Counted from the first letter of the stretch, positions 33,299-44,805 are shown. The stretch: 64,000 nucleotides of DNA from Ahaetulla prasina (GCF_028640845.1 NC_080546.1:76998697-77062696), one strand, 5' to 3'. The notes: generated by a model from the sequence alone, not told the origin. Numbers and translations are program-made.

Positions 33299-33900
33299 TA
33301 TGAATATATCGTAAGTATATGTATAAATGCTGGCTCCATCAGAAAGAAATTCAAAAATCGGTCATTTTTCAAATGAAAGAATACTTAGAATTAGTAAATT
33401 AAATAGTAAAAATTTGTAATGCGCTTGAGGGGTACAAAGGATTCTGCAACATTTTATAAAGGTAATTATTTCTATCCATGTAGTGGTACAGCTCTTCAAA
33501 AGAAAGTGGGAATTCAAATGGATTACTATATAGGTTGCTCCATCTTCTAGATGATTTCTGTATCTTCTACAGAAACTCATATGTGTCGTGCCTTTTCCAT
33601 TGAGTGAACAAAAGATGTTGAGAAGAGTGGAGGAGAATTTGCTGATGTAGAAATTTCCAGGATTAGCTTCTGTGAGTTTTTAAGTGTATTGTGGCAGGTT
33701 GGGGTAAATGAATAACAATATAAAATCACAGGCATGTTAATCAGTCAGCATTAAATCTAAAACCCACAAAACAATTCAGTTTTTATTATTTATTTGATTA
33801 TTTCATCATATTTATACAATATCTGAGACAAGTCAAAACACAAGACAAGTTTTGGCACCTACAGAAGTTGGGAAGTCTTGGGCATATCTAGACATATAAT
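33299..33900. other. No recognisable feature
   Basis: AT-rich unique-looking DNA. Confidence 0.4.
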
Positions 33901-33904
33901 TTGA

Positions 33905-34328
33905 GAACTTATATAGTATATATAAGGCTGTGTGAAGGCTGGACCATAAGGAAGGCTGAGTGCCAAAGAATCGAGGCCTTTGAACTCTGGTGCTGGAGAA
34001 GACTCCTGCGAAGGCGATCTAACCGGTCTGTCCTAGAGGAGATCAACCCTGACTGCTCTGTAGAAGGCCAGATCCTGAAGATGAAACTGAAATACTTTGG
34101 CCACCTAATGAGAAAGAAGGACTCACTGGAGAAGAGCCTAATTCTGGGAAAGATTGAGGGCAAAAGAAGAAGGGGACGACAGAGAACGAGGTGGCTGGAT
34201 GGAGTCACTGAAGCAGTAGGCATGAGTTTAAATGGACTCCAGAGAATGGTAGAGGACAGGAAGGCCTGGAGGAACATTGTCCATGGGGTCGCGATGGGTC
34301 AGACACAACTTTGCAACTAACAACAACA
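33905..34328 (+). pseudogene. BovB (RTE) LINE ORF2 C-terminus and 3' end
   Basis: A 139-aa frame reads the end of the BovB reverse transcriptase protein: RIEAFELWCWRRLLR, LGKIEGKRRRGRQRTRWLDG, RKAWRNIVHGVAMGQT. The stop at 34320 is followed by caacaacaat, the usual RTE tail. The fragment is 5' truncated, so it is a dead copy. BovB is the family known for horizontal transfer between squamates and ruminants. Confidence 0.93.
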
Positions 34329-34344
34329 ATAGTATATATTCAGA

Positions 34345-34520
34345 CATTAAAACATTCAGCCTTCCATCCTTTATAAGGTAGGTAAAATGAGGACCCAGAT
34401 TGTTGGGGGCAATAAGTTGACTTTGTATATAAATATACGAATAGAATGAAGACTATTGCTAACATAGTGTAAGCCGCCCTGAGTCTTCGGAGAAGGGCGG
34501 GATATAAATGCAAATAAAAC
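34345..34520 (+). mobile_element. SINE with L2-type tail, sense, 5' truncated
   Basis: ccttccatcctttataaggt, gaggacccagattgttgggg, then the tail gccgccctgagtcttcggag and gggatataaatgcaaataaa with an A-rich end. The tRNA head is missing. Confidence 0.82.
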
Positions 34521-35149
34521 CAAAAAAAAAACCCAACTTCCCAAAAAAAACCAAAAAAAACCAACAACTTCAAATCATTAACAGAAGTAATATTATAGAG
34601 ATTGATAACAACAACTGAATCACTCACTTCATAAAATGTTACCCATTACAGGTTTATAGTGAATTGTGCTGGACTTCAAATAGTATCAATTTCAGGAGCA
34701 GTCAGTGGTGTGAGTGGAATATAATTGCAGATATATAGCAGGACAGTGCAATTCTCCCAATTTGTGGAAATCTTTGCAATTCTACTTATAGCTTACAACA
34801 AAAATGGTTACACAAAGATCAATCCATTTTGAAGCACCCCTTGGGTATTTATGAATGTTCTCATCACCAAGGATATATTTTTGGCTTATGCAAGGATAGT
34901 TTTAGAAATTCTTGCTTGCAATCAGTTCTCAGACAATTAGGATAACAAAACTTTTTTATTATAAAATTAATATTTCCTGTAATAGAACAGGGAAAAAAAC
35001 TAGGCATTAAGTCACTGAAGCATAAATTAAACCCTATAATGTTCTTTTAAAGTACTAGAGAATTCCAACAACTCAGCCACACAACAGAACCCAAAGTACA
35101 TGCATATTCTTTTGGAGCAGAAAATCAATTCAAATTTATCCCATTATTT
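34521..35149. other. No recognisable feature
   Basis: Unique-looking AT-rich DNA. Confidence 0.4.
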
Positions 35150-35151
35150 TT

Positions 35152-36430
35152 TATTTATTTATTTATTTATTTTGTCACAACAGTATATATATAAGCATAA
35201 GCATGAAATAACTATACAATATATAAGCATATATCTAATCATAAATATGCAATAACTATATGAAATTGGATACAATCAAAGGGAACATTAGGACAGGAAC
35301 GGTAGGCACGCTGGTGCTCTTATGCACCATTATTACAGACTTCTTAGGAATGGGGTGAGGTCAACAGTAGATAGTTTTTGGTTAAAGCTTTGGGTATTTT
35401 GGGAAGAGACCACAGAGTCTGGTAGTGCATTCTGTAACAACTTATTTAATTAATTAATAAATTAAATTAACAACTCTGTTACTGAAAGTCATATTTTCTG
35501 CAATTGAGATTGAAGCGGTTCACATTAAGCTTAAATCTATTGTGTGCTCGTGTATTGTTGTGATTGAAGCTGAAGTAGTCTTCAACAGGAAGGATGTTGT
35601 AACGGATGATTCTATGAGTTAAACTCAGGTCATGTTGAAGACGGCGGAGTTCTAAATTTTCTAAACTCAAGATTTCAAGTCTGGTGGCATAAGGTATTCT
35701 GTTGTAATCAGAGGAGTAGAGAACTCTTCTTGTAAAATATTTCTGGACACGCTCAATTGTATTAATGTCCGAAATGAAGTATGGGTTCCAGACAGGCGAG
35801 CTGTATTCAAGAATTGGTCTAGCAAATATTTTATATGCTCTGGTTAGTAGTGTAGTGTTTCTGGAGAAGAAGCTACGCAATATTAAGTTTACAACTCTTT
35901 AAGCCTTTTTTGCGATGTAACTGCAGTGGGCTTTGGCACTTAGATCATTTGATATGAAAACTCCAAGGTCTTTAACGGGGTGGGGAGTCATCTACAAGGT
36001 AATGACCATCAAGCTTGTATTTAGTGTTCAGATTCTTTTTTCCAATGTGTAAGACAGAACATTTGCTGGTTGAGATTTGGAGTTGCCAAATTTTTGACCA
36101 TTCTGACACAAAGTCAAGGTCTTTTTGAATGGTAGCTGTATTGTTGGTAGTGTTGAATAGTTTAACATCATCAGCGAAGAGAACACTTGCTTATAATATG
36201 GTCACAGAGATCATTAATGTATAATATGAAGAGTGTTGGTCCAAGAACACTGCCTTGGGGAACGCCGCTATTGACAGGAACAGGATTTGATAGGGCATTG
36301 CCTATTTTGACCACTTGTTGTCTGCTTGATAGGAACGCTGTTATTCAATTGTGGAGGGGTCCGGAGATGCCGTAGGATTTTAGATTTAGGAGAAGTTTGT
36401 CATGTACCACAGAGTCAAAAGCTTTATCTT
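35152..36430 (-). pseudogene. CR1/Rex1-like LINE: reverse transcriptase domain and 3' end, antisense
   Basis: The 3' tail is (TTTA)n at 35152. A 133-aa minus frame (35479-35880) covers the thumb and C-terminus: AYKIFARPILEYSSPVWNPY, then IERVQKYFTRRVL. Further 5', in shifted frames, are FADDVKLFN (about 36155-36185, the catalytic YADD-type motif) and [18 protein letters not shown] (about 36215-36265). A ~30-bp AT insertion (taattaattaataaatt) sits near 35445. This is the most complete copy of the family also seen at 1821, 14399 and 23200. Confidence 0.85.
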
Positions 36431-36479
36431 CTTGTTCTTCTACTTTTGGCATTTCGAAATACTTTGGAATAGTAGTTAA

Positions 36480-37022
36480 AGAACTGCAGAAAAAATAATT
36501 GCCACCAACCTGCCTTCCATTGAAGACCTATATACTGCACGAATCAAGAAGAGGGCTGTGAAAATATTTACAGATCCCTCACATCCTGGACATAAACTGT
36601 TTCAATTCCTACCCTCAAAATGATGCTGTAGAGCACTGCATACCAGAACAACTAGACACAAGAACAGTTTTTTCCTGAAGGCCATCACTGTGCTAAACAA
36701 ATAATTCCCTCAACAATGTCAAACTATTTACTAAATCTACACTTCTATTAATCTTCTCATAGTTGCCATCACCAATCTCTTTCCACTTATGACTGTATAA
36801 CTGTAACTTTTTGTTGCTATCACTAAGGGTTAAATTGCAATCTATGACCATCATTTGTGTTGTAAATGTTGTACCTTTGATGAAGGTATTTTTTTTCTTT
36901 TTTTTTCTTTTATGTACACTGAGAGCATATGCACCAAAACAAATTCCTTGTGTGTCCAATCACACTTGACCAATAAATTCTATTCTATTCTATTCTATTC
37001 TATTCTATTCTATTCTATTCTA
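36480..37022 (+). pseudogene. CR1-L3-type LINE 3' end
   Basis: It begins in ORF2 (tgccaccaacctgccttcc) and carries a premature stop (a TGA in the aaatgatgctg phrase, about 36620) before the normal terminator. UTR and (ATTCT)n at 36978-37022. 5' truncated. Confidence 0.85.
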
Positions 37023-37029
37023 AAGATGC

Positions 37030-37225
37030 CAGATTAGAAACCAGGAGACTGTAAATTCTAGTCCTGCTTTAGGCACAAAACCAGCTGGGAGATTTTGGGT
37101 CACTCACTCTATTTTAGCTCCTGAAACAGGGCAATGGCAAACCACTTCCAATAATGTTGCCAATAAATTACAGTGACTTGGCCAAGTATTACCCAGAAGT
37201 CAAGACTCTGACTCAAAGTAAACAA
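37030..37225 (+). mobile_element. tRNA-derived SINE (second type), diverged
   Basis: gattagaaaccaggagactg, attctagtcctgctttaggc, gggagattttgggtcactc, then caatggcaaaccacttcc and agaagtcaagactctgactc. The head resembles the SINE at 55740-55895. The caatggcaaaccacttc end resembles BovB-linked SINE 3' ends. Confidence 0.65.
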
Positions 37226-37434
37226 ATTAAAATAACTCTGAATATTGTGTCAATATTAGAAAAGCTCTGATGTGTCAATATATAGCAAAAATCAACATCT
37301 TTTCATATTTTTCATCATTATCATCTTCTTATTTATGATAAAGCGCAAATGAGTAAATAAATGTAAGATGTAAATTTTATATAAAAATAAAAAGATGTCT
37401 CATGAAACTTCAAATCAGACAAAATTCCAGCAAT

Positions 37435-37557
37435 TTCATTGTTAAACTTTTTTAAAGAAGAGATTGGATTTGTCTGAAATGGTATAAGGTTTCCTGCCTA
37501 AGCCGGGGATTGAACTAGAAGGCCTCCAAGGTCCTTTCCAACTCTGTTACTCTAAAT
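37435..37557 (+). mobile_element. CR1 LINE 3' terminus
   Basis: tttttaaagaagagattgga, ggattgaactagaaggcctc and ccaactctgttactcta are the last ~120 bp of CR1. A hAT element follows directly. Confidence 0.8.
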
Positions 37558-38188
37558 CAGGGCTGAAATGCTCCCGGTTCGGACCAGATCACCTGATATG
37601 GTAGTGATGGCAGCAGGTGGTTTGAAGAACCAGTAGCAAAAATCCCTGTCCTCCCCCGTCCCATGTTCAGCTGAGCCGCACGATCATCCAAAGTTTTTTT
37701 TTTTTTAACTTTTAAAAACATTTTTTCTTCGGGTGAACAAATGCTTTTAAAACTAAAAAAAAGCCTCTGATGATCGCGCAGCTCAGCTGGAATCGTCAGA
37801 GAAGCCTTTTAAAAGCATTTTTTCTACAATCGCTTCAGCCGAAGAGGTTGTAAAAAATGCTTTTTAAAAATCCCAGCTGAGTTGCCTGATTGTCGGAGGC
37901 TTCTTCTTCTTTTAAAGGCAAAAAAATGCTTTTAAAAGAAAAGAAAAGCTTGTGACGATCAGGCAATTCAGCTGGGATCATCAGAGGAGCCTTTTAAAAG
38001 CATTTTTTCTACAACCTCTTTGGCCGAAGAGGTTGTAGAAAAAATGCTTCTAAAAGTAAAAAAAAAAATTGGCCACGCCCACCCAGTCACATTACCCACC
38101 CACCAAGCCACGCCCACCCAGTCACGTTACCCACCCACCAAGCCACGCCCACAGAACTGGTAGTAACAAACTTTACATTTCACCACTG
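37558..38188. mobile_element. hAT-like element (CAGGGGTGAAATGCTCCC family), 631 bp, perfect TSD
   Basis: ctctaaat flanks both sides (37550-37557 and 38189-38196). Ends are CAGGGCTGAAATGC and CATTTCACCACTG. The interior holds several hairpins built from agcattttttctacaac / gttgtagaaaaaatgct and cccagctga / tcagctggg units. Near 38075-38150 a ~35-bp ccacgcccacccagtcac unit is duplicated. Confidence 0.92.
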
Positions 38189-38224
38189 CTCTAAATTCTC
38201 CTGAGTCCTGAATGTCTTTTTTTT

Positions 38225-38458
38225 TTTTTTAGAGTATGGCACATGTTAGCCAGGGATCACCAAGGTTGGCTGGCTTCCTCTGTGAAAGGAAGTTTTTGGG
38301 GTAGTGTTATTTTACCTTCAGGATGCCTGAACAATCGGGGGAGGGTTCTTTCCTGTTCTGATGCAGTTTATTCACTCACAGGAATCGAGCCCTGAGCTGC
38401 GGACTTCTGCAGAGTGCAGGGTCAGCGTCTTACCATGTGAGCCACTGTAGCCCCCTGC
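38225..38458 (-). mobile_element. Possible tRNA-headed SINE, antisense
   Basis: A T14 run (the poly-A tail complement) is followed by ~200 bp that end in gaatcgagccctgagctg and gtcagcgtcttaccatgtga, which look like an antisense tRNA-type head. The body is unfamiliar. Confidence 0.45.
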
Positions 38459-38466
38459 CCCGAATG

Positions 38467-38603
38467 CAGTGGTGGGATTCAAATAATTTAACAACTGGTT
38501 CTCTGCCCTAATGATTTCTTCCAACAACCAGTTCAGCAAACTGCTCAGAAAGTTAACAACCAGTTCTCCTGAAGTGGTACGAACTGGTTGAATCCCACCA
38601 CTG
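38467..38603. mobile_element. Palindromic hAT-like MITE, 137 bp, perfect 8-bp TSD
   Basis: CAGTGGTGGGATTCAA...TTGAATCCCACCACTG with cccgaatg on both sides (38459-38466 and 38604-38611). The whole element folds on itself (aacaactggttctc / aacaaccagttctc). Confidence 0.95.
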
Positions 38604-38611
38604 CCCGAATG

Positions 38612-38904
38612 TCTGAAATCTCATGATATTGTTAACAAAAATGTTCTTGACATATTTGTCAAACTTGGAATATTTCAGGTTTTTTTTTTAAAAGTTATTA
38701 TATTTTTACTGTCATGGAAGGCAAAAAAATGGAACCAACTCTGAGGGAGAAGATCTCACACTTTATTGGGATCAATTGTTGGGTTCCCACTTACATAAGA
38801 CAACGAAACAACAATAGAAACGTCAATTTTTTACACAAATTTTGAATTGTGGGCAGGAAATTCTAGGGGTCTGATTTCTGTCAAGATCTTGAGACCATAT
38901 AGGA
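38612..38904. other. No recognisable feature
   Basis: Unique-looking DNA. Confidence 0.4.
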
Positions 38905-39073
38905 AAATACAGATCCCAAACATGCTGGACATAAACTGTTCCAACTTCTTCCCTCAAGATGACGCTATAGGGCATTGCACACCAAACAACTAGACAGGAG
39001 GGCAATTTTTTCCTCCATGCCATCTCTTTGCTAAACAACTAATTCCCACAACATTGTCAAACTCCTATTAGGG

Positions 39074-39645
39074 CAGTGGTGGGATTCAACTGATGTAAAA
39101 ACTGGGTTGCTGAGCTTAGTGCACACAGTGTGTTTTTTTTTATTTGCATTTATATCCCGCCCTTCTCTGAAGACTCAGGGCAGCTTACACTATGTTATCA
39201 ATAATCTTCATCCATTTGTATATTATATACAAAGTCAACTTATTGCCCCCAACAATCTGGGTCCTCATTTTACCTACCTTATAAAGGATGGAAGGCCGAA
39301 GCAACCTTGGGCCTGGTGGGACTTGAACCTGCAGTAATTGCAAGCAGCTGTGTTAATAACAGACTGTCTTAGCAGTCTGAGCCACCAGAGGCCCTTTTGA
39401 AAGCAGCTCTAAAACTTACCTTCTATTGCAGCCCCGGTGAGTAAAACAGCTGAGGTGTGGCAATTTTCTCTGCCAAGCCTATCAGCTGGGCTTCAAATGA
39501 AGGAAATATACGTCACTTTAGAACAGGGACGGGCAGGTGGGCCCACCTGATCATCTGAGCAAACCAGTTAAACCGTTCTCATAAACTGATGGTTGGAGCT
39601 ACCAGTTCGCCCAAACCAATCTGAACCGGCTGAATCCCACCTCTG
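39074..39645. mobile_element. hAT-like element with nested SINE
   Basis: CAGTGGTGGGATTCAAC...CTGAATCCCACCTCTG. The TSD is tattaggg (39066-39073) and tactaggg (39646-39653), 7 of 8. A SINE at 39128-39398 interrupts the left half. Confidence 0.85.
39128..39398 (-). mobile_element. tRNA-headed SINE with L2-type tail, antisense
   Basis: ttttttttatttgcatttat, tcccgcccttctctgaagac, caacaatctgggtcctcatt, gggacttgaacctgcagta, and head cttagcagtctgagccacc. A close relative of the SINE at 28048. Confidence 0.85.
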
Positions 39646-39856
39646 TACTAGGGCTATATTACTATTGTCTTTCTCATCTTTCCTATTATCTATTTCTTAT
39701 GGCTATAACTTTGTTGCTAGTATCTTACGATTTATATTAATTGTTTTATTCAGTATCCTAGTATGGTTTATGCTGATTGCTTATTTAGTATCCTATGACT
39801 ATCACCTAGTGCTTTATCTTATGATTTCTGTTGAATCACTGTCAATCAAATCAGCA

Positions 39857-40140
39857 CTGTCAAACTATTTACTAAATCTGCACTACTATTAATCTTCTCA
39901 TCGTTCCCATCATCAATCTCTTTCCACTTATGACTGTATGACTGTAACTTTGTTGCTGGCAATCCTTATGATTTTTATTGATATATTGACCATCATTTGT
40001 GTTGTAAATGTTGTACCTTGATGAACGTATCTTTTCTTTTATGTACACTGAGAGCATATGCACCAAGACAAATTCCTTGTATGTCCAATCACACTTGGCC
40101 AATTAAAAAAATCTATTCTATTCTATTCTATTCTATTCTA
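39857..40140 (+). mobile_element. Younger CR1-L3-type LINE 3' UTR nested in the older copy
   Basis: cactgtcaaactatttacta through cacttggccaattaaaaaaa and (ATTCT)n at about 40112-40139. The UTR sequence is close to the 10.9-kb copy, and the older copy resumes immediately after. Confidence 0.8.
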
Positions 40141-40265
40141 CCTTACGATGATTATGATCATGATTTATCACTTGTTGCTTGTATGTACACTGAGAGCTTA
40201 TGCACCAGAGTCAAATTTCTTGAGTGTCTGATCACACTTGGCCAATAAAGAATTCTATTCTATTC

Positions 40266-41205
40266 TCAGTTAAGTCTGATTGGGTAAGGAGATCTGTGTT
40301 ATTATTAAGAAAAATTTGCTTTTAAAGCAGATCTCACTATTCCTTGTTAACAAGAGTGGTATGTGGGTGACAAGTAAGAGCCTTTGGGGTGGAAAGTCTG
40401 TGGTTTTTGCCCAAATATTTTCAACAATACTGTTAAAAGCTAGAATCATTTCTAATGTAATTATTGCATTTTATTTATTAAGTTTGTTATTAGGTGACAA
40501 GATGGCTGGAGTCTGCTGCTTTTTGCAGCTTCACTAAGTTAAGTCATATTTCTTTCTCTTTGGTCAAAAGGGGTTAAGGGTTTTATTTTGGGACAGGAAT
40601 AGTTCTTTGGGATCTAACTAAAGTGGGGGATGGACCTGGTCTCTGTCATATTTGAGTGAATAAAGGGAAATATCCTGGATATAAACTCTGATCTTGTTTC
40701 AGCCATAAGATGGGGGTTCAACAGCTGCTATACAGGTATAACCAATGCTTCCTTAATCCACAGGTACCCTGCTGCCAGTATATAATATTGTAGCATAAGG
40801 CCCTCAAACCTAATCTTGCAAAGTTAATTTAACTTATCCAGGAATAATTATTTATGGACTGAAAAATATCCTATTGTGTTAACTATAATCTTTCATTTTC
40901 TGATGGTTTCACACTGATATTTTTTTACGTCCTAAGTGTTTCTGAGTTGCTGTATAATTAAAAGTAAAATCATTCTTGCTTTTTAAACCTATTTTTTAAA
41001 AAAAGCAATTCACCAGCAATTATAATAACCAACATGAAAAGCTGCAATCATTTGTATTATTCTGTTTTTCCAAAAATAGGAGAAAAGTATTGCATATTTG
41101 TAAGTTGACTTTAATGAAGGCACCAGCAGCGAAAACTTGAGTAATCAAGTTTCTATAAAGAAACACGGAGATACACTTCTATACTTGTGTGAGTTCTTCC
41201 CCTCT
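40266..41205. other. No recognisable feature
   Basis: AT-rich unique-looking DNA. Confidence 0.4.
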
Positions 41206-42332
41206 AGGCAGGAAGCTGTTTACACCAACATCTCAGCCAGTTGAAGTTTGCTAAGCTGTTGCCCATATTAAAAATATTAATACAAATGTAAAGTAGCTTT
41301 ACTTCTACTTGTAGTATATACTTATGGCAATATCCTTCTTCCCCCTCCTCATCATCTGAAGTATCATCTGAGTCGCTGTTATGTTCATAACGAACAGCTG
41401 CGGCATGACCATTGGAGGCAGCGCCTAAATGAGACTTCTGTATTTCAGCTGTAGACTTATGTGACATCTCAGCTGTGCTGGCTTCATCAATGGTGGTCTG
41501 TAAATTCAGTTCAGTCTGTGCTAACAAACGGCGTTAAGCCATAGTCTTGCACACCACATACTAGCTGCTCTAACAACGAGTTCTCTAAATTGTGAAACTC
41601 ACAATCTAGGGTGGCAGCTCGTAAGAAGGCCATATAGTGGTTAATAGACTCTCTTTCTTTCTGTATTATTTGTCGGAACACGAACCTCCGGGAAATTTGT
41701 GATGGTGTTGGAAAGTATTGCTTCCTCAGCTTCGCTAGGAGTACTTCCCAGGGCACCTCATACACTGGTTGAGGGGCTACTAAAACTCTAGCCATTCCAA
41801 AAATTTCATGGCCGCAGGATCCTTCTTCCGACTACTTGCGAGATCATTTGACCTCAGGAAACACTTGAATCTTTCCAGAAATGCATCCCAGGTTTCATTT
41901 GCTGGGCTATATGCTGCAAATGTACTTAAGATAGTCATCCTGAAAAGGATAAGCATCTGGAGATTGCTTCAGTGCCCAAGGCAGCATTTAATCTATGTGC
42001 CTTTTCTCAGATCTGTGACAGCCTTATATTACCTCTGAAAATCCTACCTTCATCGCCAGTTTTATATATTGACTGTGGGTTGGAATTAATGAGGCAAAAC
42101 AGATTGCTAATAGGTAACCGTTTATTACATTCTAACCTTAACGAGGCAACCCAGAACAGAACAACAGCAACACGCGAACAAGTTGACAGCTCTTATATAA
42201 CGAGCTGTAAAAATGCCATAGCCAATAGGCCCACTTCAATTTCCCGCCTGGAGGGAGTTATGGATCAACCAATCAGAACATGTCTGCATTGGCATGTTCC
42301 TTGCTCCACTCGACAGCTTCGCAGACACAACA
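41206..42332 (-). mobile_element. Ty3/Gypsy LTR retrotransposon, 5' LTR, leader and partial gag, antisense
   Basis: In sense order: an LTR of about 263 bp (42332 down to 42070; TGTTGTGTCTGCG...CCACAGTCA) with a TATA word gttatataagagctg and an AATAAA-type signal (gtaataaacgg). A primer-site-like tggcgatgaaggtaggat and a leader follow. The element is cut off within gag, so pol and the 3' LTR are absent. It is inserted in the antisense CR1 at 42.33 kb. Confidence 0.8.
41210..41800 (-). pseudogene. Ty3/Gypsy gag (capsid region) fragment, frameshifted
   Basis: The frame 41511-41795 reads VPWEVLLAKLRKQYFPTPSQ, QIIQKERESINHYMAFLRAA and LLEQLVCGVQD, the capsid-like retrotransposon gag fold (W..L...F....F..++Q...E....Y...L). 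After a frame change near 41515 the gag tail continues at 41204-41527, with an acidic SDSDDTSDDEEGEEG run. No zinc knuckle is seen. Confidence 0.82.
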
Positions 42333-42665
42333 CATTTCATCCTTGGTTTTATGCATTTTGGTAGAGATATAGTGCTCTCCAACATATAATGCAACACCAC
42401 CTCCTCTTTTGTTAGATCTGTTTCTTTTGAACAGTTTATATCCTTCCATCAGAAGATTCCAGTCATGACTTTCGTCCCACCAAGTTTCAGTATTGGGAAC
42501 TATATTATATCTGCCATCATGTACTAGTACTTCAAGTTCATCCTGTTTACTCCCCAGACTTTGAGTGTTGGTGTAAAGACATCTGAGTCCTTTATGGCTG
42601 ACCCTGGATGTGCTTCTTACATCTCCTGCTTTATATCTGAGTGGGGTTTTTTTCTTTCCCACCAC
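42333..42665 (-). pseudogene. CR1 LINE ORF2 endonuclease N-terminus, antisense
   Basis: Reads LRCLYTNTQSLGSKQDELEV, TETWWDESHDWN, EGYKLFKRNRSNKRGGGVAL. This is the AP-endonuclease domain, with the catalytic E in the TETWWD motif. It is broken off where the Gypsy LTR entered. The preceding initiator region is at about 42640-42665. Confidence 0.9.
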
Positions 42666-43555
42666 TCCCTACTTACTTGGTTTATTGGCTATCTTGGAAG
42701 TTTATGCTTGGGATTAGGTCCTAAAGATTGGTCTCCCTTCCCCCTCAATTTTAGTTTAAAGCTGAGCCAGTTGTTTTCCAAACAGATTCTTCCCAGTTCT
42801 AGTGAGGTGCAGCCCATCCAGAGGTGAGTTTCAGCAGGTTCTGACCAGTTCTGGAGAACCAGTAGCGGAAATTTTGAGTAGTTTGGAGAACCAGTAAATA
42901 CCACCTCTGACTGGCCTTGCCCCCAACTCTTCTCTGCCTCCTGAGTCCCAGCTCATCAGGAGAGAATGGGGATTTTGCAGTTCCCCTGGAGTAGGGAGGG
43001 AATAGAGAGTTTACAGTATCCTTCCCCTGCCATGCCCACCAAGTCATGCCATGCCCACCAAGTCACTCCCACAGAACCAGTAGTAAAAAAAAATTGAATC
43101 CCACCACTGAGCCTATCCCTTGCCAGAAGCCCTTCATGTAGGAAATGCAGACTGTGGTGTAGGAATCCCAAGTTCTCTTGGCAGCACCAGCCCTTAAGCC
43201 AGTGGTTTGTTTCTAAAAAATTTTGTTCCCTCATTGGATGTTGACCTTTCGTTGGAAGAACATATGAAAACACCACTTGTACTTCTAACTCCTTAACATT
43301 CTTGCTGAGCTTCTCATAGCCTCTTGATATCATTTCCAGGTTCATTGTCATGTCTTTCATCCCCTCATGAAGGAGAAGAAAGGGATAGTAATCTGCGGAC
43401 TTGATTATTTTAGTAAGGTTCTCAGCCACATCTTTGATTTTTGCTCTAAGGAGACAATATACCTCTGTAGATTGATTGTCCAGTCTACAGATCACTGATT
43501 CTTTAGGTATTGGGAAAGAATAACTTGTGGAGTAATCAAAACAAGCCCACATGGA
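42666..43555 (-). pseudogene. CR1 LINE ORF1 (esterase-like part), antisense, split by a hAT element
   Basis: Reading from 43552: PFLLLHEGMKDMT, VQVVFSYVLPTKGQ, FLETNHWLKGWCCQENLGF and LHFLHEGLLARDRLS, the SGNH-esterase-like C-terminal half of CR1 ORF1. After the hAT element (42819-43109) it resumes as ORF1-tail text (MGCTSLELGRICLENNWLSF) about 42700-42815. Its position directly before the ORF2 start is the normal CR1 order. Confidence 0.8.
42819..43109. mobile_element. hAT-like element, 291 bp, in CR1 ORF1
   Basis: CAGAGGTGAGTTTCAGC...TTGAATCCCACCACTG. The TSD is agcccatc (42811-42818) and agcctatc (43110-43117), 7 of 8. It carries two internal ~45-bp ggattttgcag/gagtttacag repeats, against three in its relatives. 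Confidence 0.9.
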
Positions 43556-43797
43556 AATTTTGTCACTGATAACATAAAAAGAATTCTACCTCATTTTACA
43601 ATTATGCATATAAGTGAAAAACATAATTGTAGAAGAACAAACCTAAGAAAATTTTGTAACTGTGAAAGCAGAAAGGAAGAACACTAAATTAGACGATTTA
43701 GAATAAGTGAAATTTAGTTGATTAGAATAGGAACTTTAAATCAGTTTATTATTTTGCATGGTATAGCAATATCAATAGTACTTAGACCAGAGGTAGT

Positions 43798-44303
43798 CAA
43801 CCTGGTCCCTACCACCCACTAGTGGGTGTTCCACCTTTCATGGTGGGTGGCAGGGGTTTTGTCCGATATTGAAGTACTTTTTTTAAAATTTAATTGACTT
43901 TTTAAAAAAATTTCATAGCATTATTTAAAAACATTTTTATTAGATTTTCATAAAATTCCCTGTGACAATTTAAATTTCTGAAAATATACTATTTGTATTG
44001 CCCACGCACAAGTTTAGTTCACCTTACATAAGTGAAACTAAATGGCGTTATAGTGCAAACGCAAACAAAAGAGCCTCGTCCCAGAATAGCTTGCGCATCT
44101 CCCCCCATGCCACCCAGCTGTAACAGATAAGAAGAGCTGGTAGCCAGCATCTCCCCCCCCAAACCCAATCCACGAGGTGCAAGAGGCATGTGCAGATGAT
44201 GATACATGACGCATTACTGTGGAACCGGTGGGCGGTTAGAAAATTTTACTACTAACAGAGATATAAAAGTGGGCAATAGGTATAAAAAGGTTGACTACCC
44301 CTG
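43798..44303. mobile_element. hAT-like element, 506 bp (CAGAGGTAGTCAACC ends)
   Basis: CAGAGGTAGTCAACCTGG...AGGTTGACTACCCCTG are long, well-kept inverted ends. TSD candidates are acttagac (43790-43797) and acttatat (44304-44311), 6 of 8. The interior includes accacccactagtgggtg and no coding frame. Confidence 0.85.
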
Positions 44304-44311
44304 ACTTATAT

Positions 44312-44505
44312 ACCACATTATAGTACTTTACAGCACTCTCTAAATGTTTTAAAATGTCCAGCATATTGCCCACAACAATCTTGGTCTTCATTTTATCAGC
44401 CTTGGAAGGCTGAGTCAACCTTCAGCTGGTCAGGATTGAACTCCTGACAATCGACAGAGTTAGCTTGCAATATGCATTCTAATCACTGCACCACCACATC
44501 TCTTT
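44312..44505 (-). mobile_element. tRNA-headed SINE, antisense, diverged
   Basis: gtactttacagcactctct, catattgcccacaacaatct, ggaaggctgagtcaacctt, ggattgaactcctgacaat and the head attctaatcactgcaccacc. It belongs with the SINE at 59263. Confidence 0.8.
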
Positions 44506-44564
44506 ATAAATATATACCTAATATAATTACAAATCTTGTATACCTAATGATATTTTAGAAACTC

Positions 44565-44805
44565 GCCATCGCCAGCTCACCACCATCAACTCTTCATGGC
44601 CAACTCGCTGTGGGACAACTTGCTACGGGACAAGAGTTACACTAATATCAAAGAAATGGTAGAATAGAATCATTAAAGAAAGGATGCAAAAGGAGGGGCA
44701 GAATGAAATATGAATGACAATTTTTTAAAAAATAATTAAATTGAATTGTTAAATTGTTCTATAGCGAGTTGGCTGCGGCAAGTTGTCCCATTCCACATTT
44801 TAGAT
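44565..44805. repeat. Inverted-repeat element with gccaactcgc / gggacaacttgc modules
   Basis: The left side has ccaactcgctgtgggacaac and ttgctacgggacaa. The right side has gcgagttggctgcggcaagt and tgtcccattcc. Modules repeat in opposite orientation around an AT-rich core, as in a worn MITE. No TSD is seen. Confidence 0.5.

Larger units (their letters stand above)
38905..40265 (+). mobile_element. Older CR1-L3-type LINE 3' end split by a hAT element and a younger L3 copy
   Basis: The pieces are 38905-39065, 39654-39856 and 40141-40265. They read in order catgctggacataaactgtt, ttcctccatgccatctcttt, gtcaaactcctattaggg, then ctatttcttatggctataac, cctatgactatcacctag, tatgtacactgagagctta and ttggccaataaagaattct. 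Confidence 0.75.

Noticed and set aside
37558..38188. Array of spaced short palindromes resembling a CRISPR
   Set aside because: The spacers are not unique, the units are hairpin variants, and the whole lies between hAT ends with a perfect TSD in eukaryotic DNA.
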